Shown here one piece after another: positions 7,908-13,314 of a stretch of 14,703 nucleotides of DNA (position 1 is the first letter of the stretch; each line of letters opens with the position of its first letter). Source of the DNA: Helicobacteraceae bacterium. GTDB lineage: Bacteria; Campylobacterota; Campylobacteria; Campylobacterales; Sulfurimonadaceae. The notes beneath the pieces were generated by a model, which saw nothing but the letters and a program-made list of their open reading frames with translations, had not been told where the DNA came from and did not search any database. The stretch is from the NCBI GenBank assembly GCA_027083665.1, contig JALWNV010000185.1:1-14703 (forward strand), in the 5' to 3' direction. Made by a program: the position numbers and the translations under genes.

Positions 7908-7913
7908 ATTATA
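7908..7913 (-). promoter_or_regulatory. second -10 box (P2) upstream of rplY
   Basis: A second TATAAT on the minus strand in the context GAAAATATAATCTG overlaps the pilT stop codon, 38 bases upstream of the P1 box. It may be a tandem promoter for rplY, or chance in AT-rich sequence. Confidence 0.35.
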
Positions 7914-9132
7914 TTTTCAATTCGAAAATCTCATCCTCGCCGAAACGCGGCTTCTCTTCTTCCTCGCCGCCCTCTTTTTTCTGCAGCGTTGAAGAACCGT
8001 CTTTGGCCGTCACACGATCGGTCAGACCTTCCATCCTCAGCTTCATGTCCGCCGGAGACGTCGCATATTTGAACGCCTCTTCGGTCGAAATCTTTCTCGA
8101 CTTCCACAGATCGAGGATCCCCTGATCGAAACTCTGCGAACCGTAAACCTCTTTACCTTCTTCGATCGCATCGCGGATCTCCATATCGCGGTCTTCCATA
8201 ATCAGCTGTTCGATACGGGGCGTTTTCACCAATATCTCAAGGGCCGCCGTCCGCTTCCCGTCGATCGTCGGAATAAGACGCTGCGAAATGACACCTTCAA
8301 GTACCGCCGCCAGCGTCATTCGGACACGGTTTTGTTCTTCGCTCGGAAAAATCGACACGATACGGTTGATCGTCTCTTTGGCATCGAGCGTATGCAGTGT
8401 CGAGAAGACCAGGTGACCCGAATCGGCGGCATGCAGGGCGGTTTCCACCGTTTCCACATCCCGCATCTCCCCGACGAGAATGATATCCGGGTCCTCCCGC
8501 AATACCGCACGCAGCGCATTGGCGAAACTCTTGGTATCCTGTCCGACGCTGCGCTGGTTGACGATACACTTCCGGTCTTTGTGGACGAATTCGATCGGGT
8601 CTTCGATCGTGACGATATGTTTCCGCTTGCTCCAGTTGATTTCGTTGATGATCGCCGCAAGCGTCGTTGATTTCCCGGAACCGGTGACACCGGTGACAAG
8701 CACCAGCCCCCGTTCCGTCTTGGTGAACCGGTGCACGACTTTGGGCAGCCCCAGATCGTCGATGGAGACGATTTTGACGGGAATGACACGAAATACCGCC
8801 GACACCCCGTCCATCTGAAAAAAGATGTTGACCCGGAAACGGGTATTCTCGTCATACGTATAGACGAGGTCGAGCTCTTTGTTCTGCACAAACTCCTGAA
8901 ATCGGCTTCTTAAAAGTTCCTTGGCAAAGGTCAGAGCATCTTCCTTGCTCAGGATCTCGCCGCTCAAAGGCGTAATATCGCCGTTGATACGCGCACGCAC
9001 GACGGCGTTGGCTTTGAGGTGCAGATCCGACCCGCCCGCATCCATCATCCGCTTGAGATAACCCCGAATCCGATTGAGGGTCTCGAACGTCAGAGTTTCG
9101 ATATTGATTTCCGTATTGCTCACTCCGCTCAT
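7909..9132 (-). CDS. type IV pilus retraction ATPase, PilT/PilU family
   Basis: A hexameric secretion-type ATPase at the cytoplasmic base of type IV pili that drives pilus retraction, giving twitching, adhesion or DNA uptake. The 407 residues hold the N-terminal GGSDLHL motif (33-39), Walker A GVTGSGKST (148-156), the Asp box HIVTIEDPIEF (172-182), Walker B and catalytic glutamate in DIILVGEMRD (216-225), and the His box TALHAADSGHLVFSTLHT (231-248). The PilT retraction motif AIRNLIRE is replaced by EIRDAIEE (318-325). The following SFDQGILDLW and SPADMKLRMEGL are more PilU-like. After residue 370 comes a charged acidic tail (GEEEEK). The start ATG has GGAG six bases ahead, inside the last codons of tal, so the two genes are cotranscribed. 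No other pilus gene is in the window. Confidence 0.88.
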   Translation of the reverse strand: MSGVSNTEINIETLTFETLNRIRGYLKRMMDAGGSDLHLKANAVVRARINGDITPLSGEILSKEDALTFAKELLRSRFQEFVQNKELDLVYTYDENTRFRVNIFFQMDGVSAVFRVIPVKIVSIDDLGLPKVVHRFTKTERGLVLVTGVTGSGKSTTLAAIINEINWSKRKHIVTIEDPIEFVHKDRKCIVNQRSVGQDTKSFANALRAVLREDPDIILVGEMRDVETVETALHAADSGHLVFSTLHTLDAKETINRIVSIFPSEEQNRVRMTLAAVLEGVISQRLIPTIDGKRTAALEILVKTPRIEQLIMEDRDMEIRDAIEEGKEVYGSQSFDQGILDLWKSRKISTEEAFKYATSPADMKLRMEGLTDRVTAKDGSSTLQKKEGGEEEEKPRFGEDEIFELKI

Positions 9133-9135
9133 ACA

Positions 9136-10119
9136 CTACTCCACTTCTGCAAGAATTTCGGCAAAAGCCGATTTGAAGGCGTCGAGGCCCTCCGCCATCA
9201 ACTGCGTGAAAACGGAATCGATATCGATTCCCGCTTCCGCAATCCGTGAAAAATGCCGGGCGATCTTTTCGGTTTCGATCGGCAGTTTCGGCAGCGTGTC
9301 TCCTTCGTTTACGAACGCTTCGATCGTCGCGACGGGAGCCGTATTGACCGTATTGTATCCTAAAAGCCCGTCGACATAATAGGAGGGGCGGAGCCCGCCG
9401 CCTTTGACCCCCGTCGACGCAAACAGCGTACGGCATCGCGGGACTCCGGCCGCTTCCACGGCGGCATAGATATCCGCCGCATTGTAGATTCCCGAAAGCG
9501 CGGGCTGTATCCCTTTCGCTTCCAGCCGCGCATCAAGGGCCCGGTCGAGACGGCTGACGAAGACGCTGATAACCGTATCGACGGTCTGAGCGCCGCACTT
9601 CGATCCCCGGGCGAACGCTTCCGTGCACGCCAACGCCTGCGCTTTGGAAAACACCAGTGTCGCATTGACCGGTATCCCTTCACCGACAAGCATCTCCATC
9701 GCCTGAAAACCCGCTTCGGTCGCGGGAACTTTTATCATGACGTTGGGACGGCCGATGGTCCGGTAGAGCCGGCGCCCCTCCTCCAAAGTCCCGACGGCAT
9801 CGTCACACAAAAAAGGATCGACTTCGATACTCACATAGCCGTCATCGGCCTTTTCATATAAGGGATAAAGCACATCCGCGGCTTTCCGGATATCGTAGAT
9901 CGCCAATGCTTCGTACTTCTTCTTCGGTTCATGGCCGCGAAGTTCCTCGAGCTGCAGCTGATACGCCGCAGAAGTCAGAATCGCATTTTTGAAGATTGCG
10001 GGATTGGAGGTCGCTCCGTTGACGATCCCCTTGTCGATCAGTTGCTTCAATCCCGTCTCGATAAATTCGCGTTCGATAAAATCGGCCCATAACGAGAATT
10101 TCAGTTCCGGCAGATACAT
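9136..10119 (-). CDS. tal: transaldolase
   Basis: Transfers a dihydroxyacetone unit between sugar phosphates in the non-oxidative pentose phosphate pathway. The 327-residue protein resembles the Campylobacter-type Tal: FSLWADFIEREF near the start, GATSNPAIFK (35-44), SIEVDPFLCDDA, and the Schiff-base lysine K130 in NVMIKVPATEAGF. Further motifs are NATLVFS (152-158), SVFVSRLD (185-192), and LFASTGVKGGGLRPSYYVD with the phosphate-binding region. I chose ATG 10117-10119 because TGGAG lies eight bases upstream and MYLPELKFSLW fits the family; an in-frame upstream start would run through a leader hairpin. Its own promoter and leader lie just upstream. The stop is three bases from the pilT-family start, so the two form a pair, although the functions look unrelated. 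Confidence 0.93.
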   Translation of the reverse strand: MYLPELKFSLWADFIEREFIETGLKQLIDKGIVNGATSNPAIFKNAILTSAAYQLQLEELRGHEPKKKYEALAIYDIRKAADVLYPLYEKADDGYVSIEVDPFLCDDAVGTLEEGRRLYRTIGRPNVMIKVPATEAGFQAMEMLVGEGIPVNATLVFSKAQALACTEAFARGSKCGAQTVDTVISVFVSRLDRALDARLEAKGIQPALSGIYNAADIYAAVEAAGVPRCRTLFASTGVKGGGLRPSYYVDGLLGYNTVNTAPVATIEAFVNEGDTLPKLPIETEKIARHFSRIAEAGIDIDSVFTQLMAEGLDAFKSAFAEILAEVE

Positions 10120-10136
10120 ACGGCAAACTCCACATC

Positions 10137-10164
10137 GGGGCACTCCCGAATGGTTGGGGATGCC
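10137..10164 (-). other. hairpin in the tal 5' leader
   Basis: In the tal mRNA, GGGCA-UCCC pairs with GGGA-(G)-UGCCC, giving nine base pairs with one bulged G and a loop of about nine bases. It lies between the predicted transcription start (near 10178) and the GGAG site at 10128-10131. No U-run follows on the minus strand, so it is not a terminator for tal. It could affect mRNA stability or ribosome access, or bind a regulator. Confidence 0.5.
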
Positions 10165-10184
10165 CTTTATTTCAATTTGAAAAG

Positions 10185-10190
10185 ATTATA
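10185..10190 (-). promoter_or_regulatory. -10 box of the tal-pilT promoter
   Basis: A perfect TATAAT on the minus strand in the context TTGCTTTGGGCTATAATC, with a T-rich upstream region and no good -35 hexamer. A start near 10178 gives a leader of about 60 bases that includes the hairpin. A short inverted repeat (GCAAA...TTTGC, 10198-10213) overlaps the spacer and -35 region. Confidence 0.6.
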
Positions 10191-10226
10191 GCCCAAAGCA
10201 AATAAGAGTTTGCGAAAACAGCGCTG

Positions 10227-12041
10227 TCAATAGTAATGATGATAGGTTATAAAGCAACTCCGCTGCACTCCGTCGCGCTTCTCCTCGTAGTCGAACGAAA
10301 GTTTCATCGCGTTGTTTTGTCCCAGCCGGAACGTTTGCATCGCTTTCGCCGTCCACAGTCGCATACCGTCGTCATAGAAACGGTACCCGGCTTCCATATG
10401 CAGTTTCGAGCCGCTTCCGGTATACAACACACTTCCTATCGAGGGTTTGAGCGCCGTAACCGCCCGGTCGGTGACGAAGATCTCCGGATCGAAAAGCGTA
10501 TAAAGGTAGCCGCTGCCGTTTCCGGCACTGTAGCCTGCTCCGACGGAGAGACTGAACGTCGTTTTGCGTGTATAAAACGACTGGTCCCATCCGGCATGCA
10601 TCCGCCAGGAAAACGGTTTGAAAAACGCGCTCAAGGGTGCGATGGAAACGATCGAAAGCAGTGTCGCCTTCTCAACAGCCGCCCCGCCGTGATCGTAACG
10701 GGCGACGAGATCGAGAAATTCGATCTGCGTTCCGCGCAGAAAACCGATGTCGCTGTCGCCGAGATCATGATAGGCCGGACGGATCCCGATCGTCTGCAAA
10801 GGCCGGCCGTCCCGCCATCCCGCCGCGAACGCCGCCCGGGTCGCCCGATGTCCTTCGTCCGGGTTGGCCGGCCGGCGAATCGGTACTTTTTCCCCTCGTC
10901 CCAATGTCGCCCGGGCGGAGAGAACGGCATGATAGCGTTTGAGATACGTCGGTTTGTCGACATCACCTTTCATCAGATGATACTGAGCCAACTCCGCCGC
11001 GGCTTCGAGGATATAGCGTTTTTTCTGCCGGCTTATACCCGAATCGTTCAGTACCGCTTCGGGCACCGTTTCTCCGAACACCAGCGCTTTTGCCGCCGTC
11101 GTCCCGTTATCGTCCAGTACCGCCTCGTATGCCAGCAGGATTGTCCGCTTGGACGGCCGATAGTGTCTGGCTTTCACCACCCCTTCCGCTTCCGTCGCAT
11201 GAACCGTCTCCAGCGGGATGACCTGATAGGTGAAGTGTTCGCGGAGACGGATGCTCGGACGTGCGATCTCCATCAGCCAGAACATATTGTACGAACAGTT
11301 CTCATCGAAAAAGAAATACCAGTTGTAGACCCGCTGTATCTCCCAGATATGCCGCACCATCATCATGACTTCATCCGGGCTGAAATCGAGGTCGTATTCC
11401 CAGATATCACGCTGCTCGCTGTCACGGTACTCTTTGAGCTTTTCATAATACGGCAGCATGGAATACAGCCCCGGATAGCCGCCGAAAAGTCCTTTGAACG
11501 CGAAAAGAATGCCGTTCTCCTTGTCAGGATCGGCACCGGCGGCATAATTGATGGCATGCGAAAGCATTTTCGAATCATAGGAAGAGTCGATACGGATAAA
11601 AGTATGGCCGAACATCGAAGCCGGCGAATTGATATGCGCCGCCGAAAAGACAAGCGTCGCCGCCTGAGGATCGACCTTCTTGACAATCCGCTCGAATGCA
11701 CGGCAGTGCAAATCCGGCAATCCTTCAAGTTCCAGCGTCCGCCGCAGCCAGTAGCGGCGTGCCGGATAGAGACAACCCGTCGCATTGTCATCAAAACGGG
11801 GCTCTTCGTACAGAGCCGTGATCGTGGCATTGAGCTCCGCCGCCGCGTCCGTCTTGCCCTCAGGCGCGAGAAAAAATGCCGGATCGTCTATCTCACTCGT
11901 TTCACGGGGCATGTGCAGCAGCAGATGCCAGTACCGGCTTTGCGAAAGGTGCATCTTCTGCGCTTTTTCAAGGGCTTCTTCCAGCCGGTCCGCATTAAGT
12001 GTTCCCCCTATCAGAAGAAGTATCAACAGGTAACGGTACAC
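10227..12041 (-). CDS. exported DUF4105 / Lnb N-terminal-domain protein
   Basis: A 604-residue exported protein of uncertain function. Residues 1-17 form a short signal peptide (a YLLILLLIGGTLNA core, likely cleaved after LNA). The DUF4105 region follows, with LYPARRYWL, the signature HINSPASMFGHTFIRID (H146), and FFDENCSYNMFW (C249). The conserved His and Cys would suit a papain/NlpC-like thiol fold; that is inference. C90 and C113 could form a disulfide. From about residue 400 the sequence is beta-rich with alternating aromatic and polar residues and ends in HHYY, suggesting a beta-barrel or beta-sandwich, perhaps at the outer membrane. In some bacteria this N-terminal domain belongs to Lnb lipoprotein N-acyltransferases, but that role is unproven here. 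The start is GTG 12039-12041 with a poorly spaced AAAGG. No clear promoter precedes it; it lies just after the DUF3015 terminator. Confidence 0.82.
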   Translation of the reverse strand: MYRYLLILLLIGGTLNADRLEEALEKAQKMHLSQSRYWHLLLHMPRETSEIDDPAFFLAPEGKTDAAAELNATITALYEEPRFDDNATGCLYPARRYWLRRTLELEGLPDLHCRAFERIVKKVDPQAATLVFSAAHINSPASMFGHTFIRIDSSYDSKMLSHAINYAAGADPDKENGILFAFKGLFGGYPGLYSMLPYYEKLKEYRDSEQRDIWEYDLDFSPDEVMMMVRHIWEIQRVYNWYFFFDENCSYNMFWLMEIARPSIRLREHFTYQVIPLETVHATEAEGVVKARHYRPSKRTILLAYEAVLDDNGTTAAKALVFGETVPEAVLNDSGISRQKKRYILEAAAELAQYHLMKGDVDKPTYLKRYHAVLSARATLGRGEKVPIRRPANPDEGHRATRAAFAAGWRDGRPLQTIGIRPAYHDLGDSDIGFLRGTQIEFLDLVARYDHGGAAVEKATLLSIVSIAPLSAFFKPFSWRMHAGWDQSFYTRKTTFSLSVGAGYSAGNGSGYLYTLFDPEIFVTDRAVTALKPSIGSVLYTGSGSKLHMEAGYRFYDDGMRLWTAKAMQTFRLGQNNAMKLSFDYEEKRDGVQRSCFITYHHYY

Positions 12042-12069
12042 GGATCAAAAGCCTTTGAAAAAACGAAAT

Positions 12070-12109
12070 GGAAAAACACAAAAGAGGCGGGCCGGAAAAC
12101 GGCCGCGCC
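12070..12109 (-). terminator. intrinsic terminator after the DUF3015 gene
   Basis: On the minus strand the arms GGCG(C)GGCCG and CGGCCCGCC pair as a nine-base-pair GC-rich stem with one bulged C and a five-base loop (12086-12109). TCTTTTGTGTTTTT follows directly. It starts 11 bases after the DUF3015 stop. The DUF4105 gene begins about 30 bases beyond the U-run, so partial read-through could set its level. Confidence 0.85.
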
Positions 12110-12120
12110 ACAGAAAGAAG

Positions 12121-12567
12121 TTAGCCTTTGACCGTCACGATATTGTCGAGGACATCCGCCATCTTGACGTCTTTGGAGGTATAAATACGGTTGTAGTTTT
12201 CCTGAAGTGCCGCAGCGAACGCCGCTTTGTCTTCCGCTCCGAGAAGCTCTGCCAATGTCTCGACGGATTCGCCGTGCCCCATCGCCGCTTCTTTTGCCAA
12301 CTGGTCCATGTTCGACGCGACAAACTCGGCGGCGCGCTCGTTCATCACCAGCTTGACTTTCTTACATCCCGATGTCCCGGAAGTGATACCGAACGTCTGG
12401 TTTCCGACGGTACCGTTCGTCGTCGCCTGCAGCGCGAGCATCAGTGCCGAACTGTCGTCTTTGATGATCATGGCACCGAGGCCGCAACCTGTCTGATCGT
12501 TGACGCCGGCAAATGCCGCCGAACCGAGCGCCGCTACCGCAGCGATACTTACAAGAACTTTTTTCAT
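12121..12567 (-). CDS. exported DUF3015 protein
   Basis: A small, probably periplasmic protein of 148 residues and unknown function. Residues 1-20 are a classic signal peptide (KK, a hydrophobic core, then AAFA before GVNDQ). The mature part carries the DUF3015 signature: GCGLGAMI near its start, then ATTNGTVGNQTFGITSGTSGC. C28 and C68 are the only mature cysteines and probably form a disulfide. The C-terminal half is helical and acidic. The gene has its own promoter, a palindromic leader, a strong AAGGAG site seven bases before ATG 12565-12567, and a strong terminator, so high single-gene expression is likely. The next gene, DUF4105, is also exported, which suggests a joint envelope role. 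Confidence 0.88.
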   Translation of the reverse strand: MKKVLVSIAAVAALGSAAFAGVNDQTGCGLGAMIIKDDSSALMLALQATTNGTVGNQTFGITSGTSGCKKVKLVMNERAAEFVASNMDQLAKEAAMGHGESVETLAELLGAEDKAAFAAALQENYNRIYTSKDVKMADVLDNIVTVKG

Positions 12568-12580
12568 AACTTGACTCCTT

Positions 12581-12595
12581 CATCGTTTAACGATG
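12581..12595 (-). promoter_or_regulatory. perfect palindrome at the 5' end of the DUF3015 transcript
   Basis: CATCGTT and AACGATG are perfect seven-base arms around a single central base. The predicted transcript would begin at or beside this element and then run straight into AAGGAG. It could be an operator overlapping the start site or a 5' stem-loop that stabilises the mRNA. Confidence 0.5.
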
Positions 12596-12600
12596 CAGAC

Positions 12601-12606
12601 AGTATA
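12601..12606 (-). promoter_or_regulatory. -10 box of the DUF3015 promoter
   Basis: The minus strand reads CTGTTTTTATACTGTC. TATACT after a T-run, with TTTAAGC about 17 bases upstream, fits a Campylobacterota sigma-70 promoter. The predicted start is near 12594, giving a short leader made almost entirely of the palindrome and ribosome-binding site. Confidence 0.6.
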
Positions 12607-12646
12607 AAAACAGTTGGCTTAAAGCGGTATTACATTGCAGTCTTCC

Positions 12647-12662
12647 GCCGGTCAGAACCGGC
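12647..12662 (-). other. small hairpin across the aat stop codon
   Basis: GCCGGT and ACCGGC form a six-base-pair stem around the loop TCTG, and the stop codon TGA lies within it. No U-run follows, so it is at best a weak 3' end or processing signal for the clpA-aat transcript. Confidence 0.3.
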
Positions 12663-13314
12663 ACGCTTTAAGTGCCAGCTTCTCGAGGCGATGCAGAAAA
12701 AAATCCCGTGAAACCTCTATGGCCCCGAGACGTTTCAGGTGATCCGTCGGTACCTGTGCGTCTATCATCTCGAAACCTCTCGATTTGAGATGTTCCACCA
12801 AGACGGCAAAAGCGCTTTTGGAAGCGTCGCTGACATACGCGAACATCGATTCGCCGCAAAAGACACCCCCGACCGCCACCCCGTAGAGGCCGCCGACCAG
12901 TTTTCCGTTTTGCCAGGCTTCCACAGAATGCGCATGTCCCATCTCGTGCAGCGTGGTATAGGCTTCGACAATTTCCGGCAAAATCCACGTCGCATTCTGC
13001 CCCGGCCGGGGGATACGGGCGCAATTCCGTATCACCTCAGGAAACGCCGTATCCAACGTGATCTCGAAGTGTTTCATACGTTTTTTCAGGGATTTTCCCA
13101 ACCGGAAATCTTCGAGATTCAGGATGAGCCGGGGATCGGGCGACCACCAGAGAATCGGATCGCCTTCGCTGTACCACGGGAAAATACCGCTCCGGTATGC
13201 CAAAAGCAGCCTCGACGGAGACAAGTCTCCGCCGAACGCCACAATCCCGTTTTCATCCGCATCGCGCGGATCGGGAAAAGCGAGTTCGTAACGGATCTGC
13301 GGAGGAACGGTCAA
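12652..13314 (-). CDS. aat: leucyl/phenylalanyl-tRNA-protein transferase
   Basis: Attaches Leu or Phe from aminoacyl-tRNA to proteins with N-terminal Lys or Arg, marking them for ClpS/ClpAP degradation (bacterial N-degron pathway). The 220 residues show the full signature: GGDLSPSRLLLAYRSGIFPW (28-47), WWSPDPR (56-62), TWI, GHAHSVEAW, GGLYGVAVGGVFCGESMF (141-158), and the DAQ triad D185/Q187, which match the catalytic Asp and Gln of the E. coli enzyme. The start codon is TTG (13312-13314) and overlaps the clpA stop as TTGA, with GAGGAAG upstream inside clpA, so translation is probably coupled. Pairing with clpA makes functional sense, as both act in the same degradation route. A separate promoter for DUF3015 follows. 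Confidence 0.95.
   Translation of the reverse strand: MTVPPQIRYELAFPDPRDADENGIVAFGGDLSPSRLLLAYRSGIFPWYSEGDPILWWSPDPRLILNLEDFRLGKSLKKRMKHFEITLDTAFPEVIRNCARIPRPGQNATWILPEIVEAYTTLHEMGHAHSVEAWQNGKLVGGLYGVAVGGVFCGESMFAYVSDASKSAFAVLVEHLKSRGFEMIDAQVPTDHLKRLGAIEVSRDFFLHRLEKLALKACRF

Noticed and set aside
10120..10143. Longer tal N-terminus
   Set aside because: The extra residues are encoded by leader sequence that includes the ribosome-binding site and part of the leader hairpin; the ATG at 10119 fits the family.
10198..10213. GCAAA-TAAGAG-TTTGC inverted repeat as a terminator of the DUF4105 gene
   Set aside because: Only a five-base-pair AT-rich stem followed by TTTGGGC; too weak to call, though it may overlap the tal promoter.
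10236..12131. A 631-codon open frame on the plus strand
   Set aside because: It lies exactly in codon register opposite the DUF4105 gene, is rich in Arg/His without recognisable domains, runs through the terminator, and is explained by missing TTA/CTA/TCA codons in the sense gene.
12647..12662. Hairpin at the aat stop as an intrinsic terminator
   Set aside because: No U-run follows the stem on either strand.
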